Assembly (NCBI RefSeq): GCF_900113965.1
Contig: NZ_FORI01000001.1
Span: forward strand, 565,620-629,619
Origin: Treponema bryantii
Lineage (GTDB): Bacteria; Spirochaetota; Spirochaetia; Treponematales; Treponemataceae
Length of the DNA stretch: 64,000 bases
Direction: 5' to 3'
The position numbers were made by a program, and so were the translations under genes. Shown here one piece after another: positions 45,212 to 53,911 of this stretch; position 1 is the stretch's first letter; each line of letters opens with the position of its first letter. The notes beneath the pieces were generated by a model. That model was given only the letters and a program-made list of their open reading frames with translations, did no database searches and had not been told where the DNA came from.

Positions 45212-45864
45212 TTAAGCTCGTAGCATTTTTAGGAAATTACGGCAAGGAATACGAAAAGACCCGCCACAATGTAAGCTGGTATTTTGAAGATTCTTTGCCT
45301 TTTGCAGGTAAACTCAGCTGGCAAAGTAAGTTCAAGGGTGAGATTGCATCTTTCACTCCACAGGAACTGTCTCAGTGGGCCCGCGACACAAAAATCTGTT
45401 CAAAGAAAGACGGTTCTCCGGTACTCGTGCCGGAGCAAGCGCCTGCACATATTTACTTTCTCAAACCAATGACCTACATGAATCTGAGCGGCGACAGTAT
45501 TATAGAAGTTGCAAACTTTTATAAGATCGCTCCCTCAGAAATTATGGTAGTTCACGACGAGCTCGAGCTTGCCCCAGGCTTTGTAAGCCTAAAGTGGAGC
45601 GGCGGCCTCGGAGGTCACAACGGCCTTCGTTCAACCAAAGCCGTATTGAACACCCCAGACTTCTTCCGCCTGCGTTTTGGCATCGGCCGCCCCGACAACC
45701 CAAACATCAGCGTTGCAGATTATGTATTAAGCAAATTCACAACCGACCAGCAGGAACTGATGCAGAATGTCTTCTCCCAAACAAACTTATTATTGGTTAA
45801 GTTGTTATTAGCCAAAGAACCAAAAGATTTAATACAACAGTGGGGCAAAAAAAATCTCGCTTAG
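45208..45864 (+). CDS. pth: Peptidyl-tRNA hydrolase
   Basis: 218 residues. It cleaves peptidyl-tRNA dropped by ribosomes. Conserved elements: LGNYGKEYEKTRHNVSW (catalytic His in TRHN), FLKPMTYMNLSG, VVHDELEL, GGLGGHNGLRS and RFGIGRP. A family insertion of about 20 residues (QWARDTKICSKKDGSPVLVP) is present before the FLKPMTYMN motif. The four-base ATGA overlap ties it to the ABC operon, an unusual location for a housekeeping gene. Confidence 0.95.
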   Translation: MIKLVAFLGNYGKEYEKTRHNVSWYFEDSLPFAGKLSWQSKFKGEIASFTPQELSQWARDTKICSKKDGSPVLVPEQAPAHIYFLKPMTYMNLSGDSIIEVANFYKIAPSEIMVVHDELELAPGFVSLKWSGGLGGHNGLRSTKAVLNTPDFFRLRFGIGRPDNPNISVADYVLSKFTTDQQELMQNVFSQTNLLLVKLLLAKEPKDLIQQWGKKNLA

Positions 45865-45926
45865 GTGTGTGAAAAAAACATACACTGCTATATTGAATTA
45901 GTATGCTGAAAATTTGGCGCGAGGGC

Positions 45927-46043
45927 GTGAGGCATGAGTCAAAAAGACTTTGTTTGTGGATGCCGCGTGAGCGGCATTAAAATAGTTTCTATGCCACAAA
46001 CAACGTCTAGCGCATTATTGCGCGTTTTTGACTCATGAATCAC
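45927..46043. other. 117-nt branched palindromic element or structured RNA
   Basis: An outer stem joins GTGAGGCATGAGTCAAAAA (45927-45945) to 46025-46043 (17 of 19 pairs). Arm 1: 45946-45959 pairs with 45994-46007 (one mismatch) and encloses a hairpin ATGCCGC/GCGGCAT (45960-45977). Arm 2: GCGCA/TGCGC (46010-46023). It lies in the 350-base gap between pth and the Lol-like operon, which holds no ORF. A non-autonomous mobile element or a structured RNA would both fit. Confidence 0.6.
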
Positions 46044-46137
46044 AACCGGGAGCCAACTTTTACGATCTTCATTTTTTTTCACAAAAGTTACAGTAACATT
46101 TTTCCAAACCTCAATTGTTTAAATAGTATTAAATCTA

Positions 46138-46166
46138 TTGACACTATTAGCACCACTCTGTATTAT
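46138..46166 (+). promoter_or_regulatory. Strong promoter of the Lol-like operon
   Basis: Perfect TTGACA (46138-46143), 17-bp spacer, TATTAT (46161-46166). Leader of about 42 nt; AAGGAG precedes the ATG at 46215. Confidence 0.85.
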
Positions 46167-46214
46167 TTACTTAATACAATAATACGTAAAATACGCTAAA
46201 AGGAGTATGAAAAA

Positions 46215-47066
46215 ATGGCAGTTGTTAGCTTAAAAGACGTGCACAAATCTTATCCTCTAGGAAAAGAGAGAATCGAAGCCGTTCGTGGAGTTTCCTTTGA
46301 TATAGAGAAGGGAGAATTTGCAGCAGTATCAGGACCTTCTGGTTCTGGTAAATCAACAATCTTAAACATGATTGGTCTTATTGATCTTCCAAGTGACGGA
46401 ACAATCATAATTGGTGGTACAAACGTTTATGACGGAGTAAACCTTGAAGATACAGAAATAATCAATACCCGCTGGTCTTCTGCCGGTCCTGATAAAAAGG
46501 ACGGAAAGAAAAAGAAGGTTCGTGTTGCTATTCCTTCAAAGCTAGATCGCAGAATTACTGCACTTCGACGTTCACATATTGGTTTTATTTTCCAGACTTT
46601 CAACCTTATTCCGGTTTTGAATGTTTATGAAAATATTGAATTTCCACTTCTTCTTGAATCAAAAGATCCTAATTCAAAAAGCCCTGTAGATGATTTTACA
46701 AAGCAGCAGAAAGAAGAATGGATTAACTATCTTATTGAAAAGGTTGGACTTACAGAATGGAAGAACCACAAGGCAAACGAACTTTCTGGTGGACAACGTC
46801 AGCGTGTTGCAATTGCCCGCGCTCTTGTAACAAAGGCTCCTGTAATTCTTGCAGATGAACCTACAGCAAACCTTGACTCGAAGAACTCAGAACAGATTCT
46901 TAAACTTATGAAGTCTCTTAATAAAGATCCTGTACTTCAGACTACCTTCATCTTCTCTACACACGATTCACGAATTGTAGATATGTGTAATCATGTAGTT
47001 CACATTCTTGATGGTCAGGTTATCAACGACGAGCACAAAGAGGGCTCAGATATCTACAAGATCTAG
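46215..47066 (+). CDS. LolD/MacB-type ABC ATPase with Lys-rich insertion
   Basis: 283 residues, about 50 longer than typical LolD. Walker A GPSGSGKSTI, Q-loop GFIFQTFNLIP, signature LSGGQRQRV, Walker B VILADEPTANLDS and H-loop STHDSRI are intact. The extra length is mainly an insertion between Walker A and the Q-loop (about residues 85-112) containing PDKKDGKKKKVRVAIPSKLD. It drives the two FtsX/LolE-type permeases that follow; with the LolA-like gene in the same run, lipoprotein or envelope-substrate export is likely. Confidence 0.92.
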   Translation: MAVVSLKDVHKSYPLGKERIEAVRGVSFDIEKGEFAAVSGPSGSGKSTILNMIGLIDLPSDGTIIIGGTNVYDGVNLEDTEIINTRWSSAGPDKKDGKKKKVRVAIPSKLDRRITALRRSHIGFIFQTFNLIPVLNVYENIEFPLLLESKDPNSKSPVDDFTKQQKEEWINYLIEKVGLTEWKNHKANELSGGQRQRVAIARALVTKAPVILADEPTANLDSKNSEQILKLMKSLNKDPVLQTTFIFSTHDSRIVDMCNHVVHILDGQVINDEHKEGSDIYKI

Positions 47067-47077
47067 GTGGTGCAGCG

Positions 47078-48598
47078 ATGAAAGACATAATCAAATTAGC
47101 TCTGCGCAACCTCAAGGAACACAAGTCTAAAACTCTCATTATTTCCATGTTTATTCTTTTTGGTGTAGCAATTGTAATAATGGGAAACTCCTTCCTTGAA
47201 TCAGTTAACCGCGGACTTGAAAAAGACTTCAGGGCAAATGTTACCGGCGACCTTGCAATTTCGGTAATCCCTGAAAAAGGTACAACTATAGATGTTTTTG
47301 GTGTGAACTCAACAACAATCACTGGTGAAGTTCCACAGATTCCAGCTCTTGCAGATATCGAAAAAATTGAAAAGATTCTTGCAGAAACAGATGGAATTAA
47401 AAAGCAGTCAAAGTTGATTTCTGCACAGGTAATTCTTTCTAAGGACACAGAAATTGATTTCTCTGTTCTTCAGGATGATGATAAAGACCTTGGTATTATG
47501 GATCTTCCAATCTCTATGCTCTTTGCTGGAGAATCTGGAACTTTCTGGGAACTCTTCCCGGACTTGAAAATGATTGAAGGGCATTATCCTACACCGGGTT
47601 CAAATGAAGTTATCGTAGACACACGTGTTGTTGAAGGCTTTGTAAAAACCTGGAACAAGCCGCTTGAAGTTGGAGACGATGTTCTTCTTGCCAGCATGGG
47701 CGGTGTAATTCGTGAAGGTAAGGTCGTAGGAATCTTTAAGCCTGCCAATGAATATTCTGCTATGTTCCAGAGCGTATATTGTGAGCCGGGACTTGCCCGT
47801 GCATTTGCAGAGCTCACTTATGCAAACTCCTTCAGTCAGGAATTGCCGGACAGCGTAGACCTTTCAATTTCAGATATGTCAGAGGATGATTTCTTTAGTG
47901 ATGATTTCTTTGGAGATATTGAAGATGATTCAGGTATTCTTGGAAGTACAAATGATTTTGACAGCATCCTTGGAGATACAAGCCTTCGTGATGAGTTGAA
48001 CAAAACAGATGACGGTGCATGGCAGTTTGTTCTTGCAAAGCTAGATAATCCTCGTGCCGACAAAAAGCTTGTTGCACAGCTCAACAAGCGCTTTAAGGAA
48101 GAAGGTGTAAATGCCCTTGCAATGGACTGGAAAAGAGCCGCTTATTCTTATTCAGGAACAGTTGAAGGAATTGGCTTTATTTTTAATCTGTTAATCGTAA
48201 TTCTTGCGATAGTCGTATTCATCATCATTATGAATACAATGGTAGTTTCAGTAATTGAACGTACAAGCGAAATTGGTACAATGCGTGCAATTGGTGCAGA
48301 AAAGAAGTTTGTAAAGAAGCTCTTCTATTCCGAAGCAATTATTCTTACAAGTCTTTCAGCCTTTGCAGGTATCATCTTTGCCTTTATCTGTATGTTGATT
48401 TTTAACTCTTTCAACATCGCAATTACTAACTCAATTGCAAAAATGATTCTCGGCGGCGGTCTGCTTCACTTTAGCCCGACACCTAAGATTATTCTTACAA
48501 CAATTATAGTAGCACTTCTGGGAAGTGTCGTGAGCAACAGATATCCAGTAAAATCTGCACTCCGAATCACACCTATCAAGGCTCTCAGTAAGGAGTAG
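47078..48598 (+). CDS. LolE/MacB-type ABC permease with acidic periplasmic insert
   Basis: 506 residues. N-terminal TM (KTLIISMFILFGVAIVIMGN), a large periplasmic MacB-like domain, then three C-terminal TM helices of the FtsX type, with the coupling motif VIERTSEIGTMRAIGAEKKF. At about residues 265-300 the periplasmic domain carries a highly acidic stretch (SEDDFFSDDFFGDIEDDSG) not expected in the family. A similar DDFFGDD motif opens the mature outer-membrane protein at the end of this operon. Confidence 0.9.
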   Translation: MKDIIKLALRNLKEHKSKTLIISMFILFGVAIVIMGNSFLESVNRGLEKDFRANVTGDLAISVIPEKGTTIDVFGVNSTTITGEVPQIPALADIEKIEKILAETDGIKKQSKLISAQVILSKDTEIDFSVLQDDDKDLGIMDLPISMLFAGESGTFWELFPDLKMIEGHYPTPGSNEVIVDTRVVEGFVKTWNKPLEVGDDVLLASMGGVIREGKVVGIFKPANEYSAMFQSVYCEPGLARAFAELTYANSFSQELPDSVDLSISDMSEDDFFSDDFFGDIEDDSGILGSTNDFDSILGDTSLRDELNKTDDGAWQFVLAKLDNPRADKKLVAQLNKRFKEEGVNALAMDWKRAAYSYSGTVEGIGFIFNLLIVILAIVVFIIIMNTMVVSVIERTSEIGTMRAIGAEKKFVKKLFYSEAIILTSLSAFAGIIFAFICMLIFNSFNIAITNSIAKMILGGGLLHFSPTPKIILTTIIVALLGSVVSNRYPVKSALRITPIKALSKE

Positions 48599-48601
48599 GA
48601 A

Positions 48602-50014
48602 ATGAAAAAATTATTACTTGCACTCATAAACTCAGTACGAGATAAGAAAAGAAGTGCAAAACGAAATCTTAAAGTTGCAAGTCGAAATCTTACAAGAAAT
48701 AAAAGACGTAACTCCATTCTCGCAGTTGCAATTGCTTTCGGATTTTTTGTAGTAACAGCTATCGACGGACTCACATCTGGAATGGTTGGTAACCTCGAAA
48801 ATCAGATTACTCAGCTTGTTGGTGGAAATGTAATCTGTCAGGGACTTGAATGGAAAAATCCTGAAACAGCAGACGGAAAAGTTCATATCGTAAACATTGT
48901 CCGCGACAGAGATTACATCAAAAATATCGTAGATGAATTAGACATCAAATATGAATATTATTCATGTTTTACAATGTCTGGCGGAACTGCAATTTTCAAT
49001 GGAAAGAAAACTTCACTCCAGCTTTACGGTCGCGATCTTGAAGAGAAACTTCTTAAAGATTCTTTCCAGTTTGTTAGCGGTGGAGTAGATCTCAACGTTA
49101 AGAATGGACTTATCATCAGTGATAAGACGGCAGATGCCCTGAATCTCCAGGTAGGCGATGAAATCATCTATTCTACTTATACAGTTTATGGACAGAACAC
49201 CTTTGCTGATATGACAATCACCGGAATCTTAAAGTCAAACAGCTTTGTCAACTCAGTGCAGGCTTATGCAAATATTGAAGATGTAAATGAAATAATTGAA
49301 ATGCCAGAGGGCGGTTATTCAATGTTCTCAATTTATCTTCGTGACAATAATGCACAGACAAAGGCTGCTATGATGATTGAAGCCAGAATCCGAAAGGATC
49401 ACGAAAAGAATCCTGAAATCAATGTAACAAACCGTGCACTTGCAATGAAGACAAATCCTACAAACATCGGAAAAGGTATTGAAAAACAGATTGATTCAAG
49501 GAAGCCGGAAAATGAATGGAAGGGCGTTATGTATGGAGTTGAAACTCTCTACGATGAAATTCCTCAGATAAAGACTGTTCTCAATATTGTACACCTTGTT
49601 ACAACAGTAATTCTTATTGTAATTCTGCTGATTGTAATGGTCGGTGTTTCAAATACTTACCGTATGGTTTTGTATGAACGAATCCGCGAAATTGGAACAA
49701 TGCGCGCAATTGGTATGGGTGGAAAAGATACCCGCCATGTATTTACAAACGAAGCTGTAATTCTTTGTGTCATCGGTGCGCTTGCAGGATTGATTTTTGC
49801 TGTAATAGTAATGGCAATAGTTCACTGTATTTACATTGATAATGAATCACTTTCGTTCTTCCTGCAGAAGGGACACTTTACCTTCCGTCTCTCGCCTGTT
49901 TCAATTATAATTCAGTATGTCATTCTGATTGTTCTTACCAGCTTAGCAGTATTAGGCAGTGCAAAGCAGGCTGCCAGAATGAGCCCAGCTGAAGCACTTA
50001 GAACTGTAAAATAA
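48602..50014 (+). CDS. Second LolC/MacB-type ABC permease
   Basis: 470 residues, starting three bases after the previous stop. Same architecture: basic N-terminus (RDKKRSAKRNLKVASRNLTR), first TM at about 40-60, periplasmic domain (LYGRDLEEKLLKDSFQFVSG), then TMs with VLYERIREIGTMRAIGMGGK and ending RMSPAEALRTVK, the usual FtsX-family end. Two different permeases suggest a LolCE-like heterodimer rather than a MacB homodimer. Confidence 0.9.
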   Translation: MKKLLLALINSVRDKKRSAKRNLKVASRNLTRNKRRNSILAVAIAFGFFVVTAIDGLTSGMVGNLENQITQLVGGNVICQGLEWKNPETADGKVHIVNIVRDRDYIKNIVDELDIKYEYYSCFTMSGGTAIFNGKKTSLQLYGRDLEEKLLKDSFQFVSGGVDLNVKNGLIISDKTADALNLQVGDEIIYSTYTVYGQNTFADMTITGILKSNSFVNSVQAYANIEDVNEIIEMPEGGYSMFSIYLRDNNAQTKAAMMIEARIRKDHEKNPEINVTNRALAMKTNPTNIGKGIEKQIDSRKPENEWKGVMYGVETLYDEIPQIKTVLNIVHLVTTVILIVILLIVMVGVSNTYRMVLYERIREIGTMRAIGMGGKDTRHVFTNEAVILCVIGALAGLIFAVIVMAIVHCIYIDNESLSFFLQKGHFTFRLSPVSIIIQYVILIVLTSLAVLGSAKQAARMSPAEALRTVK

Positions 50015-50026
50015 GGAGTTAAATAA

Positions 50027-50791
50027 ATGAAAAAGATACTAACATTGCTTGGAGCCCTTTCAATTTTTGTTACAGCCGCAACTGCTCAGGTTTCCTCTGA
50101 CGTTGCAGAAAAGGCTTTTAACATTATGGAAGCCACAGAAGATGTTCTTGCCTATCACGGCGACTATTCTGCAACAGTTTCACTTGTTGTTGAAAAGCCT
50201 GGAAAGCCAAAGGAAAATCTTCAGTACAAGATTTTTGAACGTACAGATGCAAAGCTTATGACAATCGTTCAGCTTTTCCCAGAAGCAGATAAGGGTGTTG
50301 GCTACCTTCGTAACGATGATAACATCTGGTCTTATGACCCAATCAGCCGTAAGTTCACACATACTTCTATTAAGGAAGCCCTTGGTGATTCAGACATTAA
50401 ACTTGATGATGTTGAGCAGAGCAAGCAGAAGTGGCGCAACAATTATGAAGTTGAAGCATACGAAGAAGGAACTCTTGGAAAGTATCCTGTGCACATCATT
50501 ACACTTAAGGCAAAAACAAGCGAGCCTTCTTATGCAAAATCAAAATACTACATCCGCACAGATATAGCATTGCTTCTTAAGGAAGAAGATTTTTCCGGTT
50601 CAGACCGCCTTATGCGTACAATCCTGCTTCCAAAGTATTCAAAGGTACCGGCAGGTTATGTTTCAACACAGGCAATTATCCGCGACGAGTTGAACAAGGG
50701 TGAGCAGACACAGCAGGTTATTTCAGACCTCACCTTCGACACACTTCCAGATAAGATTTTCACTAAGGCATACCTTGAGGGACTTAACTAA
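50027..50791 (+). CDS. Outer-membrane lipoprotein-sorting (LolA-like) periplasmic protein
   Basis: 254 residues; signal peptide to about residue 21 (ALSIFVTAATAQ). The fold pattern is that of the LolA-like sorting family: SATVSLVVEKPGKPKENLQY, MTIVQLFPEADKGVGYLR, WSYDPISRKFTHTS, and YPVHIITLKAKTSEPSYAKS. Such proteins carry lipoproteins or lipid across the periplasm and often accompany MacB-like permeases. It sits between the permeases and the barrel protein, as expected of a shuttle. AGGAG precedes the ATG. Confidence 0.85.
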   Translation: MKKILTLLGALSIFVTAATAQVSSDVAEKAFNIMEATEDVLAYHGDYSATVSLVVEKPGKPKENLQYKIFERTDAKLMTIVQLFPEADKGVGYLRNDDNIWSYDPISRKFTHTSIKEALGDSDIKLDDVEQSKQKWRNNYEVEAYEEGTLGKYPVHIITLKAKTSEPSYAKSKYYIRTDIALLLKEEDFSGSDRLMRTILLPKYSKVPAGYVSTQAIIRDELNKGEQTQQVISDLTFDTLPDKIFTKAYLEGLN

Positions 50792-52219
50792 ATGAAAAAA
50801 TCACTATTATTACTAACTGCTTTATTCTTCACCTTCAACATCTTTGCTCAGAGCGACGACGATCTCTTTGGCAGCGATGATGATTTCTTTGGTGACGATG
50901 GCATTGAAGAGGTTGCAGACGTTTCTGCAAAAACAGATTTGAGCAAGGGTGTTCTTTTTGATACCGGCTCAATCAAAGTTGGCGGAAGTCTTAATGCAGG
51001 TATTTCCACAAATACAATTTTGTGGGGACCAGATAACGAAGACCTTGGCGACAATATTCACAACACAACCTTTACTCCGGATTTGAGCGCCATGCTTTCT
51101 GTAGACGCACGTCCAACAGAAACACTCCGCATGTATACTAAGTTTGGATTTGCTTATCCGTTTGAAGATAAGGCAACTACAGAACTCAAGTTTACACCAG
51201 TTGATTTTGGATTTGGATTGCCAAAACTTCAGTTTGCTACTTCTGCAGAAACAAGTATTACAAACTGGTTTAAGCTCAAGGAGCTCTTTACAGATTTCTC
51301 TGTAAAAGACACCGCCTTCTTCCGCTTTGGTATTCATACAGTAACCTGGGGCGCAGGATATTTCTTTAGTCCTGTTTCAGATATGATTAACTCATCTTCA
51401 ATTGATCCTGAGAATCCTGAAAAGCAGGTTGATGGAAGTCTGAATCTTCGTACACAGGTTGTATTCCCTGGAACACAGAACTGTCTCTGGTTCTATGTAA
51501 TTCCTTCAACAAACTTTAATAATCAGACAGCAGAAAGCTATGCCCGCGATACAGCCCTTGCTGGTAAGGCAGATATTCTTATTGGTAACTGGGAACTTGG
51601 ACTTGGCGGACTTTGGAAATATCATAATGCTCCAAAGGCAATGCTTACAGCAACAGGAAGTCTTAAGAAAATCAGCTTCTTTGGTGAGTTTGTTTACAGC
51701 TATGGTGCACTTTCTGAATGGCAGAAAAATACAGACTGGGATGATAAAACAAATATCTTCCAGGCAACTGCAGGCTTCAGTTATTACTGGAAGGATCCAA
51801 AGCTTACTCTTGCAGCACAGTATTATTTCGAAGGCAACGATGTAGATTTCTCAAAGAAAATCAGCCTTTATGGACATAACGTAGCATTGATGGCCAATAA
51901 GGGAGAACTTTTCAAAAATCCAGATTTGTCTTTGAGCCTTTTTGCAATGGCAAATTTTGGACATAAGGATGCAACTATAGATGATATTATTGAAATGTAT
52001 CCGGAAGCAGCACAGTATGCAACAAAAGAGCAGCTTGAATCAGCTGCAAAAGAAGCATCTGGTTTAATGCCTTCTCTTACAGCAAATCTTATGCTCAGAT
52101 ATTCTCCAGTAAAAGATATGTCTTTTGGTTTAGGACCAGCACTTTCATTTAAAGATTTCGAAACTAATCCAACAGTTTCATTTAAGCTTTCAGCCACTCT
52201 CGGTGGCGGAAAGTTCTAA
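50792..52219 (+). CDS. Outer-membrane barrel protein with acidic N-terminus
   Basis: 475 residues, start abutting the previous stop. Signal peptide about 1-19 (LLLLTALFFTFNIFAQ). The mature protein starts with an extreme acidic tract (SDDDLFGSDDDFFGDDGIEE), then beta strands to the C-terminal SFKLSATLGGGKF. Being last in the ABC/LolA-like operon it may be the outer-membrane receiver or exit component. No family name is recognised. The stop overlaps the convergent GH27 gene by four bases. Confidence 0.8.
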   Translation: MKKSLLLLTALFFTFNIFAQSDDDLFGSDDDFFGDDGIEEVADVSAKTDLSKGVLFDTGSIKVGGSLNAGISTNTILWGPDNEDLGDNIHNTTFTPDLSAMLSVDARPTETLRMYTKFGFAYPFEDKATTELKFTPVDFGFGLPKLQFATSAETSITNWFKLKELFTDFSVKDTAFFRFGIHTVTWGAGYFFSPVSDMINSSSIDPENPEKQVDGSLNLRTQVVFPGTQNCLWFYVIPSTNFNNQTAESYARDTALAGKADILIGNWELGLGGLWKYHNAPKAMLTATGSLKKISFFGEFVYSYGALSEWQKNTDWDDKTNIFQATAGFSYYWKDPKLTLAAQYYFEGNDVDFSKKISLYGHNVALMANKGELFKNPDLSLSLFAMANFGHKDATIDDIIEMYPEAAQYATKEQLESAAKEASGLMPSLTANLMLRYSPVKDMSFGLGPALSFKDFETNPTVSFKLSATLGGGKF

Positions 52220-53532
52220 ATCTTAAACGCACGGCATGCGTGAGGTTCAAGGGTGAAGGTAACTTCTTCGCCCAGATCCTTGCGCTGCCACAAGTCGCGG
52301 ATTACCGCTCCCTTTACACTCTCATCAACATTCATAGTAACAGTCTGTTTTTCTTCGCTTATGTTGAAGTAAGCATAATAAGCGTGACCATCATCAGTAA
52401 TATTTCGCCATACAACTACATCATCATGACATGAGCTGCTAAGCTGTTCTGCCTGATTAGGACACTTATCCATCGCAAGAATTTCTTCGTTGGTAAGAAG
52501 GCTAAGGTTGAAATCATCCAGTTGAGGAAGATCTGTTCCAATCATAAGAGGGGCACGGAAAATGCTCCACAGAGTTATCATTGTGCGGGTTTCTTCTTTT
52601 GTAAACTTGCTGTACCAGCCGCGCTTTTCTTCCGGAGTTCCAGGTGCAGCCCAGCCCCAGCCAAGGCGGTTCATTGGAAGCATGTCGCAGTCCGGCCAGT
52701 TACCGTCTCCAGTGTGCTTCTGCCATACTTCGCAGCGCTCAAACATAGCTTTCAGAAGTTTCCAGTCATCCCAGAAATCATCTGTAATACGCCACATATT
52801 TGCAAAGTTCTCGTAGTGATGTGCTTTTTCAATTACTGCAGGTCCAGGGCTCAAAGAAAGAACCATAGAACGGCCGGAGTTTTCAATGGCCTTAGCCATC
52901 ATCTCAACTTCTTTTTCAGCAGAGTAGGGGTTGTGAGGATACATGTTTGTGTTACAGATATCATCAACCTTTACAAAGTCTACACCCCAGTCAGCGTACA
53001 ACTCAAAAATTGAATCGTAGTAGTCCTGGGCATATGGGCGTTTGTAATCTACTCCATACATATCCGGGTTCCAGCGGCTTACCGAGTACGGATTTGCTAC
53101 CATATCTGCGGTTGCTTTAGAACCGTCGTTAGTCTTGATTGCTAAGTGTTCGTGGGCGGCAAAGCGGGGAATACCTCTCATAATGTGAATTCCAAACTTA
53201 AGGCCCAGAGAGTGAATGTAATCTGCGAGGGGCTTAAAACCTTTGCCGCCCTCGCTGCTTGGGAATCGGTTAGGCGCCGGAATCTGACGTGAATATTCAT
53301 CAATACAGAAACGGCTGAACGGAATATACTGAGTACCATCGGCATTTCTGTCTCCGGCATGTGGATCAGACCACTGAATATCAATTACAACATATTCCCA
53401 GCCATACTGCTTGAGATTTTTTGCCATATATTCAGCATTTGCACGAACCTGATCTTCGTTTACCATTGTGTTGTAGTAGTCATAACTGTTCCAGCCCATT
53501 GGCGGAACCGGGGCGACATCGTTTTTATTCAT
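52216..53532 (-). CDS. Glycoside hydrolase family 27 (alpha-galactosidase-like)
   Basis: 438 residues from ATG 53532, which has an AGAGGAGA ribosome-binding site; the longer frame to 53646 is repeat sequence. GH27 signatures: APVPPMGWNSYDYYN, WEYVVIDIQWSDP, the nucleophile Asp in DFVKVDDICN, the acid/base Asp in ITDDFWDDW, and RAPLMIGTDLPQL. The C-terminus is a beta-sandwich (EKQTVTMNVDESVKGAVIRD). No signal peptide, so it probably acts on imported oligosaccharides. Beta-L-arabinopyranosidase activity is a possible alternative given the arabinofuranosidase nearby. Confidence 0.9.
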   Translation of the reverse strand: MNKNDVAPVPPMGWNSYDYYNTMVNEDQVRANAEYMAKNLKQYGWEYVVIDIQWSDPHAGDRNADGTQYIPFSRFCIDEYSRQIPAPNRFPSSEGGKGFKPLADYIHSLGLKFGIHIMRGIPRFAAHEHLAIKTNDGSKATADMVANPYSVSRWNPDMYGVDYKRPYAQDYYDSIFELYADWGVDFVKVDDICNTNMYPHNPYSAEKEVEMMAKAIENSGRSMVLSLSPGPAVIEKAHHYENFANMWRITDDFWDDWKLLKAMFERCEVWQKHTGDGNWPDCDMLPMNRLGWGWAAPGTPEEKRGWYSKFTKEETRTMITLWSIFRAPLMIGTDLPQLDDFNLSLLTNEEILAMDKCPNQAEQLSSSCHDDVVVWRNITDDGHAYYAYFNISEEKQTVTMNVDESVKGAVIRDLWQRKDLGEEVTFTLEPHACRAFKI

Positions 53533-53544
53533 TGAGTTCTCCTC

Positions 53545-53590
53545 TGCGGTGGTTTCGATACACTCGCTGCGCGAGCACTCAACCACCGCA
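53545..53590. repeat. Family-A palindromic repeat, copy 6
   Basis: TGCGGTGGTTTCGATACACT ... GAGCACTCAACCACCGCA: ten-base terminal arms plus an inner CTCGCTGCGCGAG palindrome. It fills the gap between the GH27 ribosome-binding site and the stop of the zinc-protein gene. Confidence 0.85.
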
Positions 53591-53845
53591 TCACCATTTT
53601 CCATTGATACAGGCTGCGGTTTTGTGGCGAACGCGGAACTGTACAAAACAGCCGCAGTCCTGACAGGTCATGCCACCTATAAGTCTGGGGCAGGCCCCGC
53701 AGATTTCAAGTCTTTTTTCTACAAGTTTATCTCCTGCATAGTCAGACACCGGCTCGGCAGCAGCCATTTCGGCCACCAGTTCGGGTGTCATATCCATTGC
53801 AGAAAGATGTTCCATGTTATCGCATACAGGGCAAGGGTCTTTCAT
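53591..53845 (-). CDS. Small Cys-rich zinc-ribbon protein (DUF6171-like)
   Basis: 84 residues from ATG 53845; the frame continues upstream only through a family-A repeat. Cysteines CPVCDN near the start and CGACPRLIGGMTCQDCGCF later would bind zinc, and the end is RVRHKTAACINGKW. The pattern CxxC ... CxxCGCF ... C.xGKW is that of small DUF6171-type proteins, whose role is unknown. No Shine-Dalgarno is visible. Palindromic repeats lie directly before and after the gene. Confidence 0.6.
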   Translation of the reverse strand: MKDPCPVCDNMEHLSAMDMTPELVAEMAAAEPVSDYAGDKLVEKRLEICGACPRLIGGMTCQDCGCFVQFRVRHKTAACINGKW

Positions 53846-53858
53846 AAGAAGTACACAG

Positions 53859-53903
53859 TGCAGTGGTTTCGATACGATGCTTCGCATCACTCAATCACCG
53901 CAC
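53859..53903. repeat. Family-A palindromic repeat, copy 7
   Basis: TGCAGTGGTTTCGATACGAT ... CACTCAATCACCGCA: imperfect arms with an inner GATGCTTCGCATC. It lies between the zinc-protein start and the GH51 stop. Confidence 0.75.
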
Positions 53904-53911
53904 ATTGTCTA

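Noticed and set aside
53533..53646. N-terminal extension of GH27 (MYSSAFATKPQPVSMENG...)
   Set aside because: It is made of zinc-protein antisense and a family-A repeat; the ATG at 53532 has a proper ribosome-binding site.
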